NCBI GenBank assembly: GCA_030537935.1
Contig: JAUNUY010000004.1
Span: 162,314 to 226,313 of the forward strand
Direction of reading: 5' to 3'
Source of the DNA: Eubacteriales bacterium
GTDB taxonomy: Bacteria; Bacillota; Clostridia; Lachnospirales; Lachnospiraceae
DNA: 64,000 bases
Part shown: positions 50,389-59,327 of the stretch, piece after piece
Layout of the letters: each line of letters opens with the position of its first letter
How positions within the stretch are numbered: the stretch's first letter is position 1
Translations under genes and position numbers: made by a program
The notes under the pieces: model-generated
What the model was told of the DNA's origin: nothing
The model's input: only the letters and a program-made list of their open reading frames with translations
The model's database searches: none

Positions 50389-51543
50389 ATGTTAAAACAA
50401 AGCGACAGTTGTATGGCATATGATGAGGGGATGGACATCCTGGCGGACAGTCTGCGACCGGATGTTTTACATTTAGCGAATACGTTGACGGAACGTGACT
50501 ATACCGTTGAAGATGTGGCGGCGGCATTGACGAAAGACATGCTTTCACCTGCGGATTTCGCCGCCTTACTCTCACCGGCCGGTGCGGCACGATTGGAAAT
50601 GATTGCGACGGCGGCCCGAGCGGTACGACATCGATATTTCGGGAACAGTGCGTATCTGTTTACGCCCCTGTATCTGTCCAATTATTGTGAGAATCACTGC
50701 GTTTACTGCGGGTTTCATCGCTATCATCGTATCCGGCGGATGAAGTTGGACAGGGCACGGATGGCCGCCGAGATGGCTGCTATTGCGGCGACGGGGCTGG
50801 AAGAGATTCTTTTACTGACCGGAGAGAGTCGGGGTCAATCGGATCCCGAATACATCGGGGCGGCTTGTCGTCTGGCAACGAAGTATTTCAAGATGGTCGG
50901 TCTGGAAGTCTATCCGATGAACGTGGATGAATATGCCTATCTTCATGACTGCGGGGCCGATTACGTGACGGTGTTCCAAGAAACCTATCATCTCGCCACC
51001 TATGGACGTTTACATTTGGCGGGGCATAAGCGTTCCTTTCCCTACCGTTTCGACGCACAGGAGCGTGCCGTCCGCGGCGGCATGCGCGGCGTCGGCTTTG
51101 CGGCCTTGCTGGGATTGTCGGATTTTCGCCGGGATGCCCTGGCAACCGGATTACACGCCCATCTTTTGCAACGGCGCTATCCGCATGCCGAAATCGCCCT
51201 TTCCTGTCCCCGGCTTCGTCCTGTCAAAAATGGCGATGCCATACAGACGCAAGATGTCCGTGAACGGGATTTGCTGCAAGTGATGTGTGCCTATCGTCTG
51301 TTCCTGCCTTTTGCACAGATGACCATCTCAACCCGTGAGCGGTCGGGTTTCCGGGATCGGGTCATGGACATTGCGGCGACGAAAATCAGCGCGGGCGTCA
51401 GCACGGGTATCGGTACGCATGCGGCGACCGAGGGTGGTGATGAACAGTTCGACATCGCAGACCGGCGGGACGTCGCCACGGTTTGCGAGGCGATGCGGTT
51501 GCAGGGACTGCAAGTGGTGACGAATGACTACATTCGTGTATAA
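50389..51543 (+). CDS. thiH: 2-iminoacetate (dehydroglycine) synthase ThiH
   Basis: A radical SAM enzyme that cleaves tyrosine to give dehydroglycine for ThiG, used by anaerobes in place of glycine oxidase. The 384 aa include the cluster motif NYCENHCVYCGFH (CxxxCxxC), EILLLTGESRGQ, LEVYPMNVDEYAYLHDCGAD, FQETYHLATYGRLH and a C-terminal ISAGVSTGIGTH. The start is ATG 50389 with AAGGAGG 5 nt upstream. The 171-nt gap after thiG contains an imperfect direct repeat. Confidence 0.95.
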   Translation: MLKQSDSCMAYDEGMDILADSLRPDVLHLANTLTERDYTVEDVAAALTKDMLSPADFAALLSPAGAARLEMIATAARAVRHRYFGNSAYLFTPLYLSNYCENHCVYCGFHRYHRIRRMKLDRARMAAEMAAIAATGLEEILLLTGESRGQSDPEYIGAACRLATKYFKMVGLEVYPMNVDEYAYLHDCGADYVTVFQETYHLATYGRLHLAGHKRSFPYRFDAQERAVRGGMRGVGFAALLGLSDFRRDALATGLHAHLLQRRYPHAEIALSCPRLRPVKNGDAIQTQDVRERDLLQVMCAYRLFLPFAQMTISTRERSGFRDRVMDIAATKISAGVSTGIGTHAATEGGDEQFDIADRRDVATVCEAMRLQGLQVVTNDYIRV

Positions 51544-51559
51544 GGGCGTGTGGTTGTCG

Positions 51560-51979
51560 CTATTCGTCACGTGATGGTTGACGGACGTCATCAAAGTAGG
51601 TACTTTCTTGTAAGTAGGTATTCGGATAGCGGGAGAGCAGCCGGTATAAATGACCTCGGAGGACCGACTCGTCGCATGAACCGGCTTTAAAATCATGCAG
51701 CGTATCAAAAAAGGTCCGGTGTTCCGCTGCCGTCGCCGCATGCTTGAAGTAGCCCCATACGTGTGTCGCCGCATTGACGGCATCCTTGGGGTTGGGCGGT
51801 GCCGCCTTGGCGGTCTCAATCATGTTTTGTACGGCGACGTAATCCGGATGCGCCTTATCCTTCAGACGGTTCCGCACGCGGAGGTAAGTCCGCTGTGAAC
51901 GTGCCAAGACGGCATATTTCTCACGAGCCCACAGGATTTCGCAGGCGTGCTGTTCTTCTTTCGGATGTTTGAATGACAT
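51560..51979 (-). CDS. DUF1722 (YbgA-like) protein
   Basis: A 139-aa soluble protein. It matches the DUF1722 pattern: LWAREKYAVLARSQRTYLRV near the N-terminus, AATHVWGYFKHAA in the middle and RLLSRYPNTYLQESTYFDDV at the end. DUF1722 is often fused to DUF523 or found next to photolyase or DNA-repair genes; its biochemical role is unclear. SD GGAGG precedes ATG. It converges on thiH with 16 nt between stops and no visible terminator. Confidence 0.8.
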   Translation of the reverse strand: MSFKHPKEEQHACEILWAREKYAVLARSQRTYLRVRNRLKDKAHPDYVAVQNMIETAKAAPPNPKDAVNAATHVWGYFKHAATAAEHRTFFDTLHDFKAGSCDESVLRGHLYRLLSRYPNTYLQESTYFDDVRQPSRDE

Positions 51980-51984
51980 AATTC

Positions 51985-52029
51985 CTCCATAAAATGACCC
52001 GCATCACCCGACGGACGGATGATGCGGGT
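51985..52029 (-). terminator. Terminator of the mscS gene
   Basis: On the minus strand ACCCGCATCA (52029-52020) pairs with TGATGCGGGT (52006-51997), followed by CATTTTA. Confidence 0.7.
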
Positions 52030-52034
52030 TACTT

Positions 52035-52901
52035 TTATTTTTTCTTTTCGTACATGCGCAGTTCCATCTGTGGATAAGGGATTTCTATCCCCTCCTTATC
52101 CAGCGCCTGCTTTATGGCCTCACGTAATGCGGCGGTGGTCGCCAAATAATCTGCGGGCCGGACAAAAGCCAGGGCCGCCATATTGATGCCGGAATCCGCC
52201 AGCTCCGTCACACTGACGGCGGCGGTCTCATCCGGCTTCAGACGAGGCTCATTTTTCAAGACGTTCAGGAGCAAGTTCCGGACCGCTTGGATATCCGCAT
52301 CATAAGCGATGGAAAATTCCACCTTCAGTTTTACCCAGTCCTGCTTGCTCAGGTTGATGATGTCATTTTGAATAATCTTTTTATTCGGAACGATGTAGGT
52401 AAAACCGCGCGGGTTGATGAAGACCGTATTGAAGAAACAGATTTCTTTAACCTCCAGCAGCTCATTGCTCGTACCGAGAAAAACAAAGTCGCCGTAACGG
52501 ATGGGCCGGATGATGATAATCAATATGCCTGATGCCAGGTCGGAGAGTGTACCCTGTAAGCCCAGACCGATGGCGATACCGATGGATCCGAGGATGGCGA
52601 CGAGGGAGGCCGTTTCAAAGCCCATCTCATGTGCCAAGATAATGATCAGCAGGAAGTTCAGCAGGATGCGTACCGCCGTGTCGATAAAATGCGTCATGCT
52701 GCGACCGCTGGCATGTCGCTTACATATCCAGGCGATGGTTCGCCGGATGATACGGATAATGAAAATGCCGATGATGAGAATAATGGCCAGATGCAGGATT
52801 TCCGCGCCGACGGCGGTCCAACTGAAGTCGCTCCACGGCCATTTCCGGATGACTTCATTTACCGGCGCAGGAACGGCCGGGTCAACTTTGGTCAATAACA
52901 T
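52035..52901 (-). CDS. Small-conductance mechanosensitive channel, MscS family
   Basis: A 288-aa membrane channel that opens under hypo-osmotic stress. Three N-terminal helices end in the pore helix region (ASLVAILGSIGIAIGLGLQGTLSDLASGILIIIIRPIRYGDF), with the Gly/Ala pattern of TM3. The cytoplasmic beta domain (FINPRGFTYIVPNKKIIQNDIINLS) and the alpha/beta vestibule follow. The length is that of a minimal E. coli-type MscS. It is monocistronic. Confidence 0.93.
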   Translation of the reverse strand: MLLTKVDPAVPAPVNEVIRKWPWSDFSWTAVGAEILHLAIILIIGIFIIRIIRRTIAWICKRHASGRSMTHFIDTAVRILLNFLLIIILAHEMGFETASLVAILGSIGIAIGLGLQGTLSDLASGILIIIIRPIRYGDFVFLGTSNELLEVKEICFFNTVFINPRGFTYIVPNKKIIQNDIINLSKQDWVKLKVEFSIAYDADIQAVRNLLLNVLKNEPRLKPDETAAVSVTELADSGINMAALAFVRPADYLATTAALREAIKQALDKEGIEIPYPQMELRMYEKKK

Positions 52902-53086
52902 ATCTTCCTCCTTGATTGGTAATGGGAGTATATCATATTCCTTGGAAACTGCAAGTGTGCGGATGTGAAAAACAGTTCACGGAGAGCACGGGATGCGGCG
53001 AAGGGGATCCAATGAACCCGGCCTAAACAGTGCCGCTTTGCATTTTTTGAGCCGGGCGGTTGGTAAGTAATGTGAGAAACCACAAG

Positions 53087-53113
53087 GTTGAACATGGATG
53101 GAAAATGTTCAAC
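53087..53113 (+). promoter_or_regulatory. Operator-like palindrome GTTGAAC-N13-GTTCAAC
   Basis: Arms 53087-53093 and 53107-53113 are perfect inverted repeats. The arms and 13-nt spacing match those at 32382-32406, and the spacers both end in GAAAAT or AAAAAT. Confidence 0.5.
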
Positions 53114-53127
53114 TTGCGCTGTTCAGA

Positions 53128-53160
53128 AACATAGTGCTATGTTGGTTCATGTGCTATAAT
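53128..53160 (+). promoter_or_regulatory. Promoter with overlapping palindrome before the methyltransferase gene
   Basis: TATAAT at 53155-53160 with TGC directly before it (extended -10) and a poor -35. The perfect palindrome AACATAGTGCTATGTT (53128-53143) covers the -35 position and could bind a repressor. Confidence 0.5.
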
Positions 53161-53183
53161 AAAAAACGGAAGGGAGGGGAACA

Positions 53184-53675
53184 ATGAATCAGGAGAAAGA
53201 TCATCTTCCGGTTACGGGGTATGGGCCATATTTTATCCTCGCCATGGGGGCGGTGACGGTACTGTGTGTAGTGTTCATTCATACCGGTATTGCGGCACCG
53301 CTCGGCAGTAATTGTATCTTGTACCATGTTTTTGGTATACCGGTCATTCTGGTGGGAATCGTTATTTATCTCATGGCCGCATTTCAATCAAGGATTGTGA
53401 AACGTATTCGTGCGGGGGAACTGGTTACGACAGGGATATATGGTTATGTTCGGAATCCCATTTACTGCGGCATCCTGTATGTATTTTTCGGGGTGTTGCT
53501 CTTACAGCAGAATGCGATTGCGTTTATTGCCTTCGGCATCTATTGGGTTTCTTTAACCGTATTTTTGAAAAAGACCGAGGAGCAATGGTTGCAAAAACGT
53601 TACGGAAAAGAATTTGAAGATTATATGCGACGGGTCAATCGCTTTATTGTTTGGCCGGGGAAGAAGAGCCGATAG
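53184..53675 (+). CDS. Isoprenylcysteine carboxyl methyltransferase-like membrane protein
   Basis: A 163-aa protein with about four hydrophobic helices. The C-terminal half carries the ICMT/PEMT-family signature: GELVTTGIYGYVRNPIYCG (R-x-P substrate/SAM loop) and KKTEEQWLQKRYGKEFEDYM RRV-type EE motif, with helices in between. Bacterial members methylate unknown small substrates or lipids. SD GGGAGGGG precedes ATG. It has its own promoter and two palindromes upstream. A terminator hairpin (AGAGCC/GGCTCT, 53665-53680) overlaps the stop codon. Confidence 0.85.
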   Translation: MNQEKDHLPVTGYGPYFILAMGAVTVLCVVFIHTGIAAPLGSNCILYHVFGIPVILVGIVIYLMAAFQSRIVKRIRAGELVTTGIYGYVRNPIYCGILYVFFGVLLLQQNAIAFIAFGIYWVSLTVFLKKTEEQWLQKRYGKEFEDYMRRVNRFIVWPGKKSR

Positions 53676-53686
53676 GCTCTTTTTTC
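53665..53686 (+). terminator. Terminator overlapping the methyltransferase stop codon
   Basis: AGAGCC (53665-53670), loop GATA, GGCTCT (53675-53680), then TTTTT. Confidence 0.75.
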
Positions 53687-53779
53687 GTGGCATAATATGA
53701 CCGACATTGTGACATCAAGGGTGACCGGTGTCTTGCCGAAAGTAATCGTGATAAAAGTCTTGACAAATTGAAAAAAACA

Positions 53780-53808
53780 TTGCTTGATTAATTTGGTTGT
53801 GTTAAACT
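53780..53808 (+). promoter_or_regulatory. Promoter of the Shr-like gene
   Basis: TTGCTT (53780-53785), 17-nt spacer, TAAACT (53803-53808) with TG before the -10. An iron-responsive operator would be expected for such a gene; the surrounding AT-rich sequence contains TTAAACTAA but no clear Fur or DtxR box. Confidence 0.55.
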
Positions 53809-53835
53809 AATTTATAGAGAAATGGAGGTATATGT

Positions 53836-56800
53836 ATGAAGAAACCTAAACTTTTGTCATGGGCTTTAATCGGCGCCATGACCCTCGCTCCGTTGGGGGC
53901 GACGATGCATGCGGATTGGTTGCCGGCGCTTTCGGTGCAGGCTGCGGCGGATGCGCTGGGTTATTACGCACAAACGAAGCCGGACGGGGAGAGCAACTAT
54001 TGGCGCATCAACCTTACGGATGAGTGCAAGGATTACGTGGCGAATATCACGGAAATCCGTGTCGGAGACGTCGTGTTGGCAGATGAATTCGATAATGATG
54101 ACCCCTTTGAGGATGTGTACGGTTACACGAAGAGTTCCGTAGCCGGTAACGCATATATTAAGATCAACAAGACAAAGTTACGAGATACGGCCGATGTCGT
54201 CATTAAGGCGACGGGCTATCAGGATGTAACCATCGCCATGCAGTTCGAGGAGGGCGCATTATCCAATGCCGTCTACACTCAAGCTGCGGCGGGGGAGCCG
54301 GGTAGTGAAACGGAAGAACCGGGGACTGAAACGGAAGAACCGACAACCGCGGAAGGCGTTGCATCGAATATCAATGCGGCGGTATTTAACCGTGAATACA
54401 GTTCTTGGTCGGAGGAGATAGACATTCCGCTCTCCGAGACGGGCGAAGACTACGGAAATAAAATTACGGGTGCGACGATAAACGGTACGGACTATCCCTT
54501 TATGGACGGAAAGAACGGGGCATCGACGGAAGGCGCCAAATTCTTTCGTTCGTCATGGTCCGATCCCCGCGTAGCGATGGATCTTTTGAAAAACGGTGCG
54601 AATCGCATCGTCCTGCATGCGGCACCGGAGAAGGACCTCGTTTTGGATTTCACCTACGACACCGAGCTCAAGAAGACGAGTGACCTCAAGATGCATGAAG
54701 CGGGAGAAACCCCCGGCGGTGAGACACCGGGTGATACGCCGGGCAACGAGACGCCGGTCGGTGAAGTGAAAAAAGTGGAAAGTCACAAAGGTGTGACCAT
54801 CACGAAGGCCGGCTATTCAGAGGGGAACGGTGTCGAGTATAACTTGACCTGTGAAACGGGGCCGGAAGGTCTTTATGACGCTCTGCATACGGACGGTGCG
54901 TCGGATGTCATCGGCTATGCCGTCAACGGCAAGGTATTCAAGAATAAGCCGGAGGGTGCCACGTATAATGACTTGTTCCTGTATGAAGGCGTTTATTCTA
55001 CAAAAAATGCTGCGGCGATTACCGCCTATAATGAAGTGGAAGCAAAGAGTCTGGCATTGATTTTCAAGGATAAGACGTATCTTGAATACAGTGAACTCGG
55101 TTATGCCGGTCCCGCATTGACGCAAAAGGATCTGACCGCATTATTCGGGGAAAAACCGGCGGATGCCGCTTCTTTTGAATTGGCAAGTGCTACCGTGGAA
55201 GAATCCTACGGTTCGAAAGAGCTGATTCTCGGATTTACGGCGGACATTTATCAAAACAAGGATTTCAATACCTTTTATAACAGCATCGAAACCGTTCAGG
55301 TCAACGGACAGGACTTCCCCTTCGACCCGACGGTGGCGTCGCCGCTGTTTTTAGTGTCATATAAAGGTATGGTTTCATCCGATGAAGCCGTTATCGCGGC
55401 GGCTGAAAAGCAGGCCCCCGTTGCCGTAAAAATTACGACAAAGGACGGCAAGACGACATCCATAAATATGAATGAGACCGAAGAACCGACGGTAACGGAA
55501 GTTCCATTGACGGATGAACTGGAAGACGGCGAATATACCATCGGCTTCTCCGCGTTGTACGGCGATGGCCGGGAGGGGCATTCCATGCTGGAGGGCTTCT
55601 TTGACAAAAACGTCAAGCTGACGGTAAAGAACGGCGTGTACAGCATCGAGATGCTCAACGTGCTCTTCGCACATGGCCTGTACGATTTCAGAATTGAAAA
55701 AGACGGTGCATATCCGGAATCGGTTAAAACAAATTTCGGAGAACCGGATATCAACGGCAACTATAATCAGGCGACGTTCAAAATGCCCATCTCCGAGATG
55801 AACAAGATTCATGATGCCGGCGTACTGGTCGGTTACATGGGTTCGCTCGAGACGGATAAGGGTAAACTGGATAAATATACGAAGTTACGCATCGAGTTTA
55901 GTAAAACGGCCCGTAAAGGCTGGGAAGGATTCATCGATCCGAAGGAGAAGGCGGAGCAGATTGCCAAGTCCGACGAGGTACTGAACAAGCGATTGAAGGA
56001 GTCGGGGGCCGATTTGGACGGCGACGGTACGGTCACGGCGGAAGAACTGCAAAACTTCTCCGGCGCACTGGATATCAGCGGCAGCAGCGATGTCGACAAG
56101 ATTTATAACATCGATCTGCTGAAGAACATGGGTCCGAACGTGACGAGCCTGAATGCAAACGGTAACCGAATTGAAAAGATACTGGCCGGATTGTTTGACG
56201 GCGCAACGGGACTGACGGCCATTGAATTGAACGGCAATAACATCAGTGAACTGCCGGCGGAAACTTTTGCCAACAACAAGGCATTGAAGAAATTAAGGTT
56301 GGCGGCAAACCCGATCGGGACCTTGCCGGAGGGGCTGTTGAAAAACAGCCTTGCTCTGGAAGAATTGGAACTCGGCAAGATTCTGGCGGATCGTCTTCCG
56401 GCAGATTTGATTCGCAATTTGAGTGCACTCAAGAATTTGTATTTGGACGAGAACGAATTGTCGTCACTGGATCCCGCTTTCTTTGAAACAAATACGGCAT
56501 TGGAAAAACTTCATATGAACAACAACCGCTTACAGACCTTGCCGGAGAGCATGACGAAGTTGACAAACCTGCGGGTGTTGGACATTCGGAACAATGACGT
56601 GGCGGCGGTGCCGGAAGGGATTGAAAACCTGACGGCATTGAGAAAACTTGATGCGGCGAATAATCGCCTGACGGCATTGCCGGAGGCACTGTGGAGAAGT
56701 ATTGCATCCCATACGCCGGATGGAGACCGAACGGAAGTAAAACTTTCCGGCAATTATCTCCGGGAGATTCCTTATGCGGCGATTCAGGATGCAGGCGGTA

Positions 56801-58176
56801 TTTCCGTGACGGAAGTGGCATTGAATCTCTTACCGAGTCAGCCGACGGCATCTGCCGGGGCGCTGGCAAAGGCCGGCATCACGCCGACGGCGATTGGCGG
56901 TTATATGCCGCAGAAAACGGAAGTCAACCTTGAGAGCAAGGCAAGTGCCGGGGACATTACCGTGACTCGGGATTTGGATATGTTACTGACGACATTCTGG
57001 GCGAACGGTGGCGATTCGACCTTCTTCGGCGGAGAAGGTATCAATGAAACGCGTGAATCTTTCGATGATTATGTCGGTCGTGTCATGACGGACGGTGTAC
57101 CCAAGTACATGTCCGATACCAAGGGTTATATTTGGCACATCGTGACAACGGTTGAAAAAAAGGTCGGTGAAAATTTCGTTCCGGTGGCACGTCATGAAAT
57201 CAGCGATGCGCAAGATCCGGCAAGTCTGACATTCAAAGACCCGCGGATGAAAAAGGGCGATGTCTATCGCACGACAAGGACGATTTTCACGAAGAAGAAT
57301 GCATCCGCAACGATGGCGGAGGAATTTTCCGTTATGAGTGAAACGACGGCGGATGCCGATGCACCGAATCAAGGCGGCAAGGAAACCCTGCTCAAAGCCC
57401 ATCTCCAAAAGGTGGATAACAGTGGCTTTTCCATGGCGAACGACGCATTGATTACGCCGGTGAAAAAGGTGGAAAAAGCGGATGGTACGGTGGAATATGA
57501 GGTCGGCTTCCGACCCATACAGCTGATGGGCATGAACGGCCATCTGTTGAAGCTTTATTATTATCCGAACGGTACGGAAGCGACGGAACCGGTTGAGGCG
57601 ACGATATTGGAGACGATGACGGATAACGGCAAAGTCTATCCCAAGACCTTTCTGATACCGGGGAACGCGACGGATGAACCCGTGCGTTTGCGTGTGCGCG
57701 TGGATGCCATGGAAGAGATTCTTTCTTCACAACCGGGCTATAAGCCGGGTGATGCGGAACAAGATGTGACGCTGGTGTTCGACGGCGAAGCGGCAGCGGA
57801 TAAGAGTGCGTTGAATGATATGATTGAAGCGGCAAAAGCAAAGCTGGCGGCAGCCGGTTGGACGGAAGCATCCGCCGCAAACCTGAGCAAGGCAATCGAT
57901 GAGGCGGTACGCATCGCATCCGACCCCGATGCGACGGCGGAAAAAGTCGATGCGGCCGTGGCCGGTTTACAAGCGGCGATGTCGGCATTGACATCGGCGG
58001 AGAAACCGAGCGACAAGCCGAGCGACAAACCGAGAGACAAGCCGAACGACAAACCGATTGACAAACCAAGCGATCCGGAGAACAACAAGGGCGGCAGTCA
58101 GGAACAAGGCAAGCGTAAATTACCGGCGACGGGCGTGTCTTCGTCCTTCTCATGGTTTTTCAAGATGTTCCGTTAG
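53836..58176 (+). CDS. Shr-like heme-acquisition surface protein (HID, NEAT, LRR, NEAT, FIVAR)
   Basis: A 1446-aa secreted protein. Residues 1-37 are a signal peptide (cleavage near VQA-A). Residues ~38-550 hold three to four DUF1533/HID-like modules, the hemoglobin-interacting domains of streptococcal Shr. Residues ~562-700 look like a NEAT domain (LEDGEYTIGFSALYGDGRE, MLEGFFDKNVKLTVKNGVY). Residues 726-740 carry an EF-hand-like loop (DLDGDGTVTAEEL). Residues ~765-985 are leucine-rich repeats (LKNLYLDENELSSL). Residues ~1184-1316 are a second NEAT-like domain ending VRLRVRVDAMEE and QDVTLVFDGE. One FIVAR helix pair, PSDKPSDKP repeats and KLPATG follow. No YxxxY heme motif is seen. After LPATG only 13 residues remain, too short for a normal sorting signal. 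Confidence 0.85.
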   Translation: MKKPKLLSWALIGAMTLAPLGATMHADWLPALSVQAAADALGYYAQTKPDGESNYWRINLTDECKDYVANITEIRVGDVVLADEFDNDDPFEDVYGYTKSSVAGNAYIKINKTKLRDTADVVIKATGYQDVTIAMQFEEGALSNAVYTQAAAGEPGSETEEPGTETEEPTTAEGVASNINAAVFNREYSSWSEEIDIPLSETGEDYGNKITGATINGTDYPFMDGKNGASTEGAKFFRSSWSDPRVAMDLLKNGANRIVLHAAPEKDLVLDFTYDTELKKTSDLKMHEAGETPGGETPGDTPGNETPVGEVKKVESHKGVTITKAGYSEGNGVEYNLTCETGPEGLYDALHTDGASDVIGYAVNGKVFKNKPEGATYNDLFLYEGVYSTKNAAAITAYNEVEAKSLALIFKDKTYLEYSELGYAGPALTQKDLTALFGEKPADAASFELASATVEESYGSKELILGFTADIYQNKDFNTFYNSIETVQVNGQDFPFDPTVASPLFLVSYKGMVSSDEAVIAAAEKQAPVAVKITTKDGKTTSINMNETEEPTVTEVPLTDELEDGEYTIGFSALYGDGREGHSMLEGFFDKNVKLTVKNGVYSIEMLNVLFAHGLYDFRIEKDGAYPESVKTNFGEPDINGNYNQATFKMPISEMNKIHDAGVLVGYMGSLETDKGKLDKYTKLRIEFSKTARKGWEGFIDPKEKAEQIAKSDEVLNKRLKESGADLDGDGTVTAEELQNFSGALDISGSSDVDKIYNIDLLKNMGPNVTSLNANGNRIEKILAGLFDGATGLTAIELNGNNISELPAETFANNKALKKLRLAANPIGTLPEGLLKNSLALEELELGKILADRLPADLIRNLSALKNLYLDENELSSLDPAFFETNTALEKLHMNNNRLQTLPESMTKLTNLRVLDIRNNDVAAVPEGIENLTALRKLDAANNRLTALPEALWRSIASHTPDGDRTEVKLSGNYLREIPYAAIQDAGGISVTEVALNLLPSQPTASAGALAKAGITPTAIGGYMPQKTEVNLESKASAGDITVTRDLDMLLTTFWANGGDSTFFGGEGINETRESFDDYVGRVMTDGVPKYMSDTKGYIWHIVTTVEKKVGENFVPVARHEISDAQDPASLTFKDPRMKKGDVYRTTRTIFTKKNASATMAEEFSVMSETTADADAPNQGGKETLLKAHLQKVDNSGFSMANDALITPVKKVEKADGTVEYEVGFRPIQLMGMNGHLLKLYYYPNGTEATEPVEATILETMTDNGKVYPKTFLIPGNATDEPVRLRVRVDAMEEILSSQPGYKPGDAEQDVTLVFDGEAAADKSALNDMIEAAKAKLAAAGWTEASAANLSKAIDEAVRIASDPDATAEKVDAAVAGLQAAMSALTSAEKPSDKPSDKPRDKPNDKPIDKPSDPENNKGGSQEQGKRKLPATGVSSSFSWFFKMFR

Positions 58177-58224
58177 GAGAACTGTTCGCTATGGACGGAA
58201 CGGTATATGGATACGGAGGGATGT

Positions 58225-59136
58225 ATGAGTTTTCGATACCGCATGATGCTTCGATTGTTGAAAATACTCGGCGTGAAGCGGGCGTTTCGCCGTGCATCGG
58301 CGGATATGGCGGCTTTTGTCAAGCAAGGTCGAAGGCGAACACCTTTCAAGTTTCCATATAAACTGATGCGGGATATGCATGTCGAATTGCGTACGATACG
58401 TGGTCGACCCTGTTATCTGATATCGGCAGCGGGACGAGAACCGGAACACGCCATCCTTTATTTTTTCGGCGGCGGTTTCATGGTTGAGCCGGGTAAGCGG
58501 GACATTCGTTTCATAAGAGAAATGATTGAACGTTCCGGGGCATCGGTTATGATGCCGATGCTTCCCCTGCTGTCTGACGGGCCGTTTTCCGAAATCTGTG
58601 CCATGGCCGGGGAGAGTTATGAAAGTCTTTTGCGGGATTTTCCCGCGGAGAAGATTCAGTTTATCGGCTTTTCCTCCGGGGCCTCACTTTGTCTGAATGT
58701 ATTTGCATACGGGCAGTTGAGCGGGCAGGCGTTACCGTGGCCGCGTCACATGATATGCTCATCGCCCGCATGGCGTGTACCGCCTGATGAGACGGAGTTG
58801 GCTCAAATGGTCACCATTGACCCGTACGACCCCATATTGTCATCGGCACATATTGATGCCATGGGACAGTTCATGGCGGAGGCGGATTATCCGGGCCTAC
58901 CGTCTATCGACGCATTTGATTTTCCGTCTTGTTGTCCGATTACCGTAATGTACGGTACGGATGAAATCTTTTATGCTTACAGAGAAACCGTTCTCGCTTG
59001 GGCAAAACGAAACGATGCGCCGGTGCGACTGCTCATCGGAGATGGACTTTGTCATTGTTGGCCGGCCGTGGACGCACCGGAAGGACGGCAAGGTCGGGAA
59101 AGAATCATCAAGACGTTGACATCTTATATGGATTAA
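58225..59136 (+). CDS. Alpha/beta hydrolase (hormone-sensitive lipase-like esterase)
   Basis: A 303-aa probable esterase. The oxyanion-hole motif is YFFGGGFM, where the first His of HGGGF is replaced by Phe. The nucleophile elbow is IGFSSGASLCLN (usually GDSAGG). A catalytic Asp probably sits in MYGTDEIFYAY and the His in GDGLCHCWPA. The start ATG 58225 follows GGAGGG by 5 nt; an upstream in-frame ATG at 58207 lacks an SD. It lies 48 nt after the Shr-like gene with no terminator between, so co-transcription is likely. The substrate is unknown. Confidence 0.85.
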   Translation: MSFRYRMMLRLLKILGVKRAFRRASADMAAFVKQGRRRTPFKFPYKLMRDMHVELRTIRGRPCYLISAAGREPEHAILYFFGGGFMVEPGKRDIRFIREMIERSGASVMMPMLPLLSDGPFSEICAMAGESYESLLRDFPAEKIQFIGFSSGASLCLNVFAYGQLSGQALPWPRHMICSSPAWRVPPDETELAQMVTIDPYDPILSSAHIDAMGQFMAEADYPGLPSIDAFDFPSCCPITVMYGTDEIFYAYRETVLAWAKRNDAPVRLLIGDGLCHCWPAVDAPEGRQGRERIIKTLTSYMD

Positions 59137-59147
59137 CGGATACCCTC

Positions 59148-59203
59148 AAATCGGCAGTACGTCATTCATTCCCGCAATCCGGGGGTGGACGGACTGCCGA
59201 TTT
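59148..59203 (+). terminator. Probable terminator of the Shr-like/hydrolase unit
   Basis: AAATCGGCAGT (59148-59158) pairs perfectly with ACTGCCGATTT (59193-59203) over a 34-nt loop with a partial inner stem (TCCCGC region). The T-run is short, so confidence is moderate. Confidence 0.5.
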
Positions 59204-59327
59204 GCATGAAAGGCTATAGCGGGGTGTCTATACAAAATGTTGTCGTCCCAACGGAAAAGGGGTGACATGGGATGTATCATGATAAAAGTTAGGTATTGAT
59301 AACTCTTGTATTGGAAAAGGAGGCGCG

